A program made the position numbers and the translations under genes. The notes under the pieces are model-generated. The model saw only the letters and a list, made by a program, of their open reading frames with translations. It did not search any database and was not told the origin of the DNA. 64,000 nt of DNA from positions 4,066,001 to 4,130,000 of the forward strand of contig NZ_CP026100.1 in the NCBI RefSeq assembly GCF_003722335.1, written 5' to 3'. The DNA comes from Caulobacter flavus. Lineage in GTDB: Bacteria > Pseudomonadota > Alphaproteobacteria > Caulobacterales > Caulobacteraceae. Positions 46,853 through 54,536 of the stretch are shown here, in pieces. Every line of letters begins with the position of its first letter. The stretch's first letter is position 1.

Positions 46853-49450
46853 CTAGAAGCTTACCGCCGCGCCGACCCAGTAGGTGCGGCCGTAGTTGGC
46901 CCATTCCTGCAGGTAGCCGCGGCCCGGACCGGTGACTTCCTGGCGGCCGGTGTTGGACAGGTTCTGGCCCTCGACGAACACCGTGTAGTGGTCGGCGAAA
47001 CGCCAGGACAGGCTGGCGTCGAACACGTGGCGGCCCTTCCAGTACTGGTCGGAATTGGGGTTGGCGTCGTTGATCGTCTCCAGCTGGCCGCCGATGTAGT
47101 TGTGCGACACCCGGGCCTCGAACGGACCGCGCTGGTAGTAGATCGACTCGTTGGTGGTGATCTCCGGCTGCTGGAACAGGCCGGTGACGCGCGGACCGGC
47201 CGAGGTCAGGAACGTGAACTCGGTGTCCAGCCAGGTGACGTTGCCGTTGAAGCCGAAGCCGTCGAACGGCGCGGGCAGGAAGGTGAAGGCCTGCTGCACG
47301 GCGAACTCGACGCCGTTGATCTTGGCCGTCTCGGCGTTGCGCGGGGTCGAAACCAGCACGGTCTCGGGACCTCGGCCGACGTCGAGCGTCTCGGTCGAGC
47401 TCAGCGTGAAGATCTCGTTCTTGATGTCCTTGCTGAACACCGCCAGCGAGACCATGCCGTCGGTCGGGTAGAACTCGACCGACAGGTCCAGGCCCTTGCT
47501 CTCGCGGGCCTTCAGGCCCGGATTGCCGCGCGACAGGGTCGGCTGGCTGCCGTCGAAGTTCAGGGTCTCGGTGGCGGCCAGCGAACCGTAGTCCGGACGG
47601 CCGATGGTGTTGGTCCAGGCGGCGCGGACGATCCAGTTCTCCGCCGGCTTCCACTGCACGTGCACGCTGGGCAGCCAGTTGTCGTAGGAGCCCTCGTTGC
47701 TGGTGGCAGTCAGCACGCCGCCGGTGTTGCGAATGGCGTCGGACGACACCTTGGTGTGCTCGTAGCGCAGGCCGCCCAGCACGGTGACGTCGCCGAACGT
47801 GTAGCTGGCCTGGCCGTAGCCGGCGTAGATGTCTTCGTCGACGCCGTAGTTGCCGGTCGGGGCGGTAACGGTGGTGGTGAAGCGGTCGCGGTTGGCCTTG
47901 AAGAAGGCCATCGCCTCGGCGGCCCCGATGCGCGGGGTCAGGCGGTAGCGGCCGGCGATCAGCTGGTCGGGACCGGCGACGTCGACCTCGTCGAGCGTGT
48001 AGGTGAAGCCCGTCCCGGCGCGGTAGTTGACCTGGCTGCTGGTGAAGTCGCGCTTGGTCGAGCGCAGCACGCCGCCGACCTTGGCCTTCCAGGCGCCGTC
48101 GTCGTCGAAGGCCAGGTTGAAGCGGGCCTGGCTGGTCTTCTCGTCGGTCTTGGTCAGGGCGTCGCGGTGCTGCTGCAGCACGTAGTTGAGCGGATTGCGC
48201 ATCGCCGCCTCGTTCACCGGCGTGAAGATCGGAAACAGCGGGTTGGTGGTGTCGTAGGTGAAGCCGTAGTTGGCGCCCTGGGCGTCGACGGTGCGGAACT
48301 CCACCGAGTGGTTGGGCACCTCGAGCCCGGCCTGCGAGTAGACGAGGTCGCCGTCCAGCTTCCACTGCGAGGCTAAATTCCAGGCGAAACCCGTACGGGC
48401 CATGCCGATCTCGCGCTTGGTGATCGGCTGGTTCAGCTGGATGATGCCGCGGCCGCGGGCGAAGCTGCCGCTGGTCTGGGTCTGGTTGGCCACGTTGCCG
48501 AGCGGCTCGATGCGGTACTCGATGCGCTCCTCGTCGTCCTCCATGCGCGAGAACAGGGCCGAGGCCTCCCAGCGGAAGTCGTCGGTGGGCCGGTACTCGA
48601 CCTTGCCGTTCACGCCGCTGCGCTGCTTGGTGTTGTTGTACCAGAACAGGCGCACCTGGGTCGGCACCTGAATGCCGTTGCCGTTGGCCGCGCCCGACAG
48701 CACCGGAGCCCCGGCGGCGGTGTATTCGCGCACGCTGGGATCGGCGGCCTCGACCTGCGGGATGTCATAGTCGAGCTGCTCGTGCGAGGCGCCGATGACG
48801 ACGCCCCACTGGTCTTCCGAACCGAAGGTGCGGCCGGCGGCGAAGGCCAGGCGGTAGGACGGCTTGTCGTTGCGCACGTCGCCGTGGCGCTCGTAGCTGC
48901 CGTACGAGGCCATGCCGTTGAAGAACGGCCGGCCGGCGTCGAAGGCGCTGCGGGTGGTGACGTTGATGACGCCGCCGATGGCGTTGCCGTCGTTCTCGGG
49001 CGTGACGGTCTTGATGACTTCCAGACGGCCGGCCATCACCGAGGGGACGATATCCATCGGCACGGTGCGGCCGCTCTCGTCCACCGAGGCCACCAGGGCG
49101 CCGTCGATGGTGGTGCGGTTGTAGGTCGAGCGCAGGCCGCGGATGACCGGGAAGCGCGGCTCGCCCTGGTCTTCCATGACCGAGATGCCGGGGATGCGGC
49201 GCAGGGCGGCGGCGGTGTTGTGGTCGGGCAGCTTGCCGATGTCGTCGGCCGAGACGACGTCGGACACCACGAAGGCGTCGCGCTTGACGGCGATGGCGGC
49301 GCGCTGGGCCTCGCGCTGGCCGGTGACGATCACCTCCTCGACGGCGTTGGGCGCCTCGTCCTCGGCGGCATGGGCGAGCAGCGGCGCCGACAGGGCGCTG
49401 GTGGCGAGCAGGCCGGCGATCAGGCGGCTGGCGGCGAACGGCTTGGACAT
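46853..49450 (-). CDS. TonB-dependent receptor (Xanthomonas/Caulobacter type)
   Basis: The 865-residue outer-membrane receptor has a signal peptide (about 1-28, ending HA-A). A TonB-box-like VEEVIVTGQ (about 37-45) precedes a plug domain (about 55-170, LPDHNTAAALRRIPGISV and RFPVIRGLRSTYNRTTIDGA). The 22-strand barrel ends YWVGAAVSF. The VRGL..YN.T.IDG pattern is that of the large receptors abundant in Xanthomonas and Caulobacter, often for plant carbohydrates. The ligand is unknown. The ribosome binding site GAGGGG is inside a hairpin (49456-49477). An unknown gene follows at 46829. Confidence 0.92.
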   Translation of the reverse strand: MSKPFAASRLIAGLLATSALSAPLLAHAAEDEAPNAVEEVIVTGQREAQRAAIAVKRDAFVVSDVVSADDIGKLPDHNTAAALRRIPGISVMEDQGEPRFPVIRGLRSTYNRTTIDGALVASVDESGRTVPMDIVPSVMAGRLEVIKTVTPENDGNAIGGVINVTTRSAFDAGRPFFNGMASYGSYERHGDVRNDKPSYRLAFAAGRTFGSEDQWGVVIGASHEQLDYDIPQVEAADPSVREYTAAGAPVLSGAANGNGIQVPTQVRLFWYNNTKQRSGVNGKVEYRPTDDFRWEASALFSRMEDDEERIEYRIEPLGNVANQTQTSGSFARGRGIIQLNQPITKREIGMARTGFAWNLASQWKLDGDLVYSQAGLEVPNHSVEFRTVDAQGANYGFTYDTTNPLFPIFTPVNEAAMRNPLNYVLQQHRDALTKTDEKTSQARFNLAFDDDGAWKAKVGGVLRSTKRDFTSSQVNYRAGTGFTYTLDEVDVAGPDQLIAGRYRLTPRIGAAEAMAFFKANRDRFTTTVTAPTGNYGVDEDIYAGYGQASYTFGDVTVLGGLRYEHTKVSSDAIRNTGGVLTATSNEGSYDNWLPSVHVQWKPAENWIVRAAWTNTIGRPDYGSLAATETLNFDGSQPTLSRGNPGLKARESKGLDLSVEFYPTDGMVSLAVFSKDIKNEIFTLSSTETLDVGRGPETVLVSTPRNAETAKINGVEFAVQQAFTFLPAPFDGFGFNGNVTWLDTEFTFLTSAGPRVTGLFQQPEITTNESIYYQRGPFEARVSHNYIGGQLETINDANPNSDQYWKGRHVFDASLSWRFADHYTVFVEGQNLSNTGRQEVTGPGRGYLQEWANYGRTYWVGAAVSF

Positions 49451-49455
49451 CGGAA

Positions 49456-49477
49456 CCCCTCTTGCAAACGCGAGGGG
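49456..49477 (-). promoter_or_regulatory. Hairpin covering the receptor ribosome binding site
   Basis: On the minus strand CCCCTC (49472-49477) can pair with GAGGGG (49456-49461) across a 10-base loop. GAGGGG is the Shine-Dalgarno sequence of the receptor gene starting at 49450. Folding would hide the ribosome binding site, so translation may be controlled. Confidence 0.45.
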
Positions 49478-49749
49478 CGCTTAGGGCGACGCCGTGACAC
49501 CGGCGCTACATTTGGATGTCAGATGGAAACACGAAACACGACAGCACGGTGACGACGCACGCTCTGGTCGCCAGGAAACCGCTTTCCGTAAGGGTCACGC
49601 GGCAGCGGGAAAGGCCGCGTCCGGCCGATCGCCGCCTCAGCCCATTTTTTGCGCCGACCGGGTCCGGGCTGGCCGAGTCCACAACCTGGTCACGCATTGG
49701 GCCCGATAGCGCCCGTGGGATGCGCTCCGGGGAATCGCCGCCGAACGGC

Positions 49750-49779
49750 GGCGAGGGCCGGCCGAGACCAGCCCTCGCC
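49750..49779 (-). terminator. Hairpin after the siderophore receptor gene
   Basis: A perfect 9-bp pair GGCGAGGGC / GCCCTCGCC around a 12-base interior lies just past the receptor stop at 49786. It is followed by a second small hairpin CGCCGCCG-TT-CGGCGGCG. There is no T-run; termination is plausible but unproven. Confidence 0.5.
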
Positions 49780-49785
49780 GGCGAC

Positions 49786-52116
49786 CTACCAGCTGTAGCG
49801 CAGGGTCGCCGTCACGGTGCGCGCGGCGCCGAAGTAGCAGCTGTTGTTGAACGGACAGGCCGAGACGTGGCGCTTGTCGAACAGGTTGGCGGCGTTGAGC
49901 GCCGCCTCCCAGCCCTTCAGCTCGGCCGAGGCCGCGCCCAGGTCGTAGCCCACGAGGGCGTCGACCAGGATGAAGCCGTCGGTGTGGAAGCGCTGGAAGG
50001 TGGTGACGTTGTTGATCACCGCATAGGTGGTCGTGCCGTCCGAACCGCCGACATAGCGCAGGCCGCCGCCCAGGCGCAGGCCCGCCGCCGGGCCGCTGGC
50101 CCTGCCCGCGCGACCAAGGTCGTACGAGACGAAGGTCGAGGCGCCCCACTTAGGCACGCCCAGCTGGCGGGTGCCGGTGGTGGTCGGCGTGCCGCTGTTG
50201 GTGGCGGTGGCCGCCACGGCCGGCGCGCCCTGGGTGATGATGGCGTCGGTGTAGCTGAGCGCGCCCACCACGTTCAGGCCGCGCGAGATCTCGCCGCGCC
50301 CTTCCAGCTCGACGCCGCGCACCCGCACCTCGCCGATCTGGATCTGCGAGGTGGCCGGAATGCCGTTCGAGCCGGCCTGCGGATCGGCGACCGGCACCTT
50401 GCGACGCTCCAACTGGTAGGCGGAGAGCGTGAACAGCGCGGACGTGCCCTTGGGCTGGTACTTCAGGCCGCCCTCGAGCTGGCGCCCGGTGACGGGCACG
50501 AAGGCATCGCCCTGCCAGGTCGTGCCGGCCTGGGGCTCGAAGGATTCCGAATAGCTGACATAGGGCGCGAGGCCCGCGCCCAGATCGTAGAGGCCGCCCA
50601 GGCGCATGGTGAAGGCGTTCTGCTCCAGCGTGCTGGAGGTGTTGTTCTTCTTGTTGTCGGTGACCTGCTCGTACCAGTCGTAGCGGCCGCTGGCGATCAG
50701 CTGCAGCCGGCCGATGGTCATCTGGTCCTGGGCGTAGAGGCCCTTCTGCTCGCGCCGGCTGTAGGTGTTGACATAGGCCGACGACAGAACCGTCAGGTCG
50801 AAGCTGGGCAGGGTTCCGCCATAGGTCGGCGCGAAAAGCGACAGGTTGGGGATGCTGGTCAGCGGATTGCTGGTCTGGCCGGTGTTGAACTGCTGGAAGT
50901 TCTCGCCGGTGATCTTCTGGTAGTCGAAGCCGGCCAGCACCTGGTGCCGGACCGCGCCGGTCTCGAAGCGGGCGCTGATCTGGTTGTCCAGGGTCAGGGT
51001 GTCGAAGTCCTCGTCGGCCCCGCCGCCGCCGCGAATGATCGTCGAATAGTCGGTGTTGCGCGCCGCGCCCACGCCCGTGGTGGCGAAGCCGCCCACGTAG
51101 AGCTGACGGTAGGACAGCTTGTTGTTCTGGAAGCGGGCGTTCGAGCGGAAAGTCAGGCGCTCGTTGAAGTCGTGGCGGAAGAAGGCCGCGACCGAACCGG
51201 CCTTGTGGTCGTAGCGCTCGTAGCCCGGATCGCCGGTGTTGATCTCGCGCGGCAGCTTGCCCAGCGGATTGGGCAGCACCGAGCCATAGGCCGGAACGCC
51301 CGAATAGCCGCCGCCGCTAGGCGAGCGCTGGTAGGCCGCCACCAGGGTCAGGCTGGTGTCGGCGGTCGGCTCGAAGGTCACCATCGGACTGACGTGATAG
51401 CGCTCGCTGAAGGTGTGGTCGGTCATGCCGTCGCCCTTCTGCCAGCCGGCCAGCAGGCGGCCGAGCCACTTGCCCTGGCCGTCGAGCGGAGCGTTGACGT
51501 CGACCGCCGCGCGGCGGGTGTCGAAGTTGCCGAGCTGGCCCTCGACGCGGCCGAAGCTCCCCTCCTCCGGCAGCTTGCTGGCAAGGTTGACCAGGCCGCC
51601 CGGCGTGGAGTTGCCGTACAGCACCGAGGCGGGCCCCTTGACGATGTCGATGTGGTCGATGCGATTGAAGTCGATCTGCGGCGTCGAATAGGGACCGGCG
51701 ATCAGGCGCATGCCGTCCAGGAACACGCCCGGCGCGAAGCCGCGCACGACCAGCTGGTCGTAGCGGGTGACCATGCCGCCACGCTGGTTGGGCGAGACGC
51801 CGGCGACGAAGCCGAGCGCCTGGTTGATCGACTGCACGTTGCGGCGCGAAAGTTCGTCGCCGTCGATGACGGTGATGCTCTGCGGCGTCTCGATCAGCGC
51901 GGTTTCCGTCTTGGTGCCGGCGGCCGCGCGACGCGCCTTGAGGCCAGTCACCTCGACCCGTTCGACGGTGTTGGAATCGGTGTCGGCGTCATCGGCCCAG
52001 GCCGCGGTCGCGCCCAGTCCCTGCAGCGCCGCCGCAGCGGCGACGGTCACGGCCAGTCCTCGCCAGGCCCCGGCGTTGGCGTTCGCGCCACGCGCGGTTT
52101 TTGAACGGATGACCAT
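49786..52116 (-). CDS. TonB-dependent siderophore receptor
   Basis: The 776-residue ferric-siderophore receptor has a signal region to about residue 41 (AAWA-DDA). Its TonB box is ERVEVTGLK (about 52-60). The plug has the FhuA/FpvA pattern TPQSITVIDGDELSRRNVQSINQALGFVAGVSPNQ and VKGPASVLYGNSTPGGLVNL. The barrel ends TVTATLRYSW. The siderophore-receptor subfamily is recognisable, but which siderophore is not. The ATG at 52116 has GAGGG upstream. It is divergent from the DUF3649-PepSY-DUF3325 operon, with a palindromic Fur-like site between, so iron control is expected. Confidence 0.93.
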   Translation of the reverse strand: MVIRSKTARGANANAGAWRGLAVTVAAAAALQGLGATAAWADDADTDSNTVERVEVTGLKARRAAAGTKTETALIETPQSITVIDGDELSRRNVQSINQALGFVAGVSPNQRGGMVTRYDQLVVRGFAPGVFLDGMRLIAGPYSTPQIDFNRIDHIDIVKGPASVLYGNSTPGGLVNLASKLPEEGSFGRVEGQLGNFDTRRAAVDVNAPLDGQGKWLGRLLAGWQKGDGMTDHTFSERYHVSPMVTFEPTADTSLTLVAAYQRSPSGGGYSGVPAYGSVLPNPLGKLPREINTGDPGYERYDHKAGSVAAFFRHDFNERLTFRSNARFQNNKLSYRQLYVGGFATTGVGAARNTDYSTIIRGGGGADEDFDTLTLDNQISARFETGAVRHQVLAGFDYQKITGENFQQFNTGQTSNPLTSIPNLSLFAPTYGGTLPSFDLTVLSSAYVNTYSRREQKGLYAQDQMTIGRLQLIASGRYDWYEQVTDNKKNNTSSTLEQNAFTMRLGGLYDLGAGLAPYVSYSESFEPQAGTTWQGDAFVPVTGRQLEGGLKYQPKGTSALFTLSAYQLERRKVPVADPQAGSNGIPATSQIQIGEVRVRGVELEGRGEISRGLNVVGALSYTDAIITQGAPAVAATATNSGTPTTTGTRQLGVPKWGASTFVSYDLGRAGRASGPAAGLRLGGGLRYVGGSDGTTTYAVINNVTTFQRFHTDGFILVDALVGYDLGAASAELKGWEAALNAANLFDKRHVSACPFNNSCYFGAARTVTATLRYSW

Positions 52117-52137
52117 GAAGACCCTCGCCAGGATTGC

Positions 52138-52168
52138 CGATAGTATTGATAATGAGTTGCAACTATCG
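52138..52168. promoter_or_regulatory. Fur-like palindromic iron operator
   Basis: An outer inverted repeat CGATAGT (52138-52144) / ACTATCG (52162-52168) encloses TTGATAATGAGTTGCAA (52146-52162). The inner sequence, read as TTGCAACTCATTATCAA on the other strand, resembles Fur-box half-sites. It sits in the 91-bp gap between the siderophore receptor and the DUF3649 gene, so it can control both. Confidence 0.6.
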
Positions 52169-52207
52169 AAACGAGTTGTTAGGCGCAAGCCAACTTTCGG
52201 AGGGTGC

Positions 52208-52516
52208 GTGAACAACGATCGATCAGCGAAACAGGCGGCCGCCTGGCCCGGCGTGGCGCGGATGACGGCTCGCGCCCTCACCGCCCTGCTGGGCGGCTAC
52301 GCCGCCGCCTCGGCGCTGGCTTCGCTGCTGGCGCGCCTGCTGCCGGGACCGCCGGTGGAGGCCTCGGCCTGGGGCATGATCCTGTCGTTCCTGATCTTCG
52401 CGTGCCTGGCGCTCTGGGCTTTCCACGAGCGGCGGCTGGCCCTCGTGGCCGGCGTGCTGTGGGGCTCAGCTCTGCTGGCCGGCGGCGCGGTGCTGCTTCT
52501 GGGAGCGCGGGCATGA
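52208..52516 (+). CDS. DUF3649-type small membrane protein of the iron-uptake operon
   Basis: The 102-residue protein has three hydrophobic segments (about 24-41, 48-68 and 75-97) and the look of the DUF3649 iron-associated family (GMILSFLIFACLALWAF). It is the first gene of a three-gene set with a PepSY membrane protein and a DUF3325 protein, a set known beside siderophore receptors. The Pseudomonas FpvG/H/J/K iron-release proteins are a comparable arrangement. The start is the GTG at 52208, just after GGAGGG at an unusually short distance. An ATG at 52262 is an alternative. Its stop overlaps the next start (ATGA). Confidence 0.75.
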   Translation: MNNDRSAKQAAAWPGVARMTARALTALLGGYAAASALASLLARLLPGPPVEASAWGMILSFLIFACLALWAFHERRLALVAGVLWGSALLAGGAVLLLGARA

Positions 52517-54141
52517 ACGTGCGGCCGACCTTCCCCGCCCCGCCGCCGCCCGCCCGCGCCCTGCGCCAGTCGATGGCCTGGATTCACGCGTGGCTAGGCC
52601 TGCTGGCCGGCTGGATCCTGTTCGCGATGTTCCTGACGGGCACGGCCAGCTACTTCCGCCCCGAGATCACCCAGTGGATGCAGCCGGAGCTGCGCTCGGC
52701 ATCGGTACCCGCAGAGCAGGCGGCCCAAGCCGCCATCGGCCATCTGCAGGCGACCTCGCCCGACGACCAGCAGTGGTTCATCTACCTGCCCGACGACCGC
52801 ACGGCGGTGACGCGGGTATTCGCGCGCGCCAAGCCCAACCCGGAAAAGCCGCCGGCGCGCCGTCCTGAGCTGAAGCTGGATCCGGCGACCGGTCATCCGC
52901 TGGAGGCCCGCGACACGCGCGGCGGCGAGCACTTCTACCGCTTCCACTTCCAGCTCCAGCTGCCGCATCCGTGGGGACGCTGGCTGGCCGGGGTCTGCGC
53001 GATGTTCATGCTGGCGGCGATCGTCTCGGGCGTGATCACCCACAAGCGGATCTTCGTGGACTTCTTCACCCTGCGCTGGAGCAAGGGCCAGCGCAGCTGG
53101 CTCGACGCCCACAACGCCTCGGCGGTGCTGGCCCTGCCCTTCCACGCCATGATCACCTACACCGGCCTGATCACGCTGGTGGCGATGTACATGCCCTGGC
53201 CGGTGAAGGCCAATTTCGACAAGCCCGACGCCTTCACGGCCGCCGCCTACGGCGCGCCGGCCGAGGCCAAGGCCTCGGGGCGGGCCGCGCCGCTGCTGCC
53301 GGTCGGCCCGATGATGCAGAGCGCCGCCCGCGCCTGGAGCGGCGACGCCCCGCGCACGGTCGTCATCCGCAACTCGGGCGACGCGGCCTCGACCGTCACC
53401 CTGCTGCGCGCCACAGCCGGGCGGCTGAACGCACGGCCGGACTCGATCACCTTCTCGGGCGCGACGGGCCAGGAACTGTCGCGCTCGCCCTCGCCCGGCC
53501 CGGCGATCGCCACGGCCGGCGTGATGCTGGGCCTGCACCTGGGCCATTTCGCCAGTCCCGCCCTGCGCTGGGTGTACTTCTTCCTCGGCCTGACCGGGGC
53601 GGCAATGGTCGGGACGGGCCTCGTCCTCTGGGTGGTCAAGCGCCGCAAGCCGAACGCCGCGCCGTTCTTCGGCCTGCAGCTGGTGGAGCGGCTGAACATC
53701 GGCGCCGTCGCCTGCCTGCCGTCGGGCATGGCCGCCTACCTGCTGGCCAACCGACTGATCCCCGCCGACATGGCCGGCCGGGCCGAGCTGGAGGTCAAGG
53801 CGATGTTCTGGACCTGGTTCGGCCTGGCCGCCGTGTCGCTGCTGCGGCCGGCCCGGCGGGCCTGGATCGAGACCCTGGGCCTGGCGACCCTGGCCTTCGC
53901 CGCCCTGCCCGTGGTCAACGCCGTCACGACCGAGCGGGGACTGGCGGCCAGCCTGCGGACCGGCGACTGGCTGTTCGCCGGCTTCGACCTGGCCATGCTG
54001 GCCATCGCCGCCCTGTGCGGGTTCGCCGCCTTCAAGGCTTCGCGCAGGCAGGAGCCGCCCGAGCGGGCCAAGCCCGTCCGCGCGCCCTCGGCCGCCAGCC
54101 CCCAACCGGCCCCGGCCAGGGAGAGCGTCGATGCCCTATGA
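52513..54141 (+). CDS. PepSY-domain inner-membrane protein, candidate ferric-siderophore reductase
   Basis: The 542-residue PepSY-associated membrane protein has four or more helices at the two halves (about 25-45, 157-175, 205-230, 350-375) and further C-terminal helices. The characteristic WIHAWLGLLAGWILFAMFLTGTASYF opens the protein, and HNASAVLALPFHAMITYTGL follows later. Conserved histidines could bind haem. Related proteins such as FpvG reduce ferric siderophore in the periplasm. The role here is inferred from the receptor and the flanking genes. It overlaps both neighbours: the ATG overlaps the DUF3649 stop by 4 bases, and its stop lies inside the next gene. Confidence 0.86.
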   Translation: MNVRPTFPAPPPPARALRQSMAWIHAWLGLLAGWILFAMFLTGTASYFRPEITQWMQPELRSASVPAEQAAQAAIGHLQATSPDDQQWFIYLPDDRTAVTRVFARAKPNPEKPPARRPELKLDPATGHPLEARDTRGGEHFYRFHFQLQLPHPWGRWLAGVCAMFMLAAIVSGVITHKRIFVDFFTLRWSKGQRSWLDAHNASAVLALPFHAMITYTGLITLVAMYMPWPVKANFDKPDAFTAAAYGAPAEAKASGRAAPLLPVGPMMQSAARAWSGDAPRTVVIRNSGDAASTVTLLRATAGRLNARPDSITFSGATGQELSRSPSPGPAIATAGVMLGLHLGHFASPALRWVYFFLGLTGAAMVGTGLVLWVVKRRKPNAAPFFGLQLVERLNIGAVACLPSGMAAYLLANRLIPADMAGRAELEVKAMFWTWFGLAAVSLLRPARRAWIETLGLATLAFAALPVVNAVTTERGLAASLRTGDWLFAGFDLAMLAIAALCGFAAFKASRRQEPPERAKPVRAPSAASPQPAPARESVDAL

Positions 54142-54448
54142 GACCGGCCTGATCAGCTTCGCGGCGTTCACCTGCCTGGCCCTGGCCATGAAGAAGCATC
54201 GCTCGGGCCTGGAGCCCCTGGTCCTGCCGTCGCAGGGCGTGCTGCGCGTGCTGGGCTGGGGACTTCTGGCGCTTTCCGCCGCCGTGGCCGTCGCCCGGAT
54301 GGGACCGGCCCTGGGCGTGACGGCCTGGATCGGCCAGATGTGCGCAGCCGCCGCGCTGCTGGTGCTTCTGCTGTCGTGGCGTCCGAAGGCCGCGACGGCG
54401 CTGGCCGGCGTCGGCCTGATCTGCGCCCCGTTCCTGGCCTTCCTCTAG
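54131..54448 (+). CDS. DUF3325-type small membrane protein of the iron-uptake operon
   Basis: The 105-residue protein has three hydrophobic segments (about 8-18, 39-56 and 62-82) and begins MPYETGLISFAAFTCLALAMKKHR. The pattern is that of DUF3325 proteins found downstream of PepSY iron-reductase-like genes. It overlaps the PepSY gene by 11 bases. Function unknown, but membership of the siderophore operon is strongly indicated. A GAAGGGGC/GCCCCTTC hairpin (54476-54500) follows. Confidence 0.8.
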   Translation: MPYETGLISFAAFTCLALAMKKHRSGLEPLVLPSQGVLRVLGWGLLALSAAVAVARMGPALGVTAWIGQMCAAAALLVLLLSWRPKAATALAGVGLICAPFLAFL

Positions 54449-54475
54449 GCGGCGGTCAGCTCACGCCGGCGCGAC

Positions 54476-54500
54476 GAAGGGGCCGCGCGAACGCCCCTTC
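54476..54500. terminator. Convergent hairpin between DUF3325 and S9 peptidase genes
   Basis: A perfect 8-bp pair GAAGGGGC / GCCCCTTC has a 9-base loop and lies between two genes that face each other. Downstream is only slightly T-rich, so it is a weak bidirectional terminator candidate. Confidence 0.5.
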
Positions 54501-54536
54501 CCTTGCGCCGACGGACGGGCTTGCGGCTGAGCGGCC

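Larger units (their letters stand above)
49451..49785. other. Non-coding region between two TonB receptors
   Basis: These 335 bases hold the promoter of the 46853 receptor gene on the minus strand and the end structures of the 49786 receptor gene. They contain the RBS hairpin at 49456-49477 and a hairpin at 49750-49779. No gene or other motif was recognised in 49480-49740. Confidence 0.5.
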
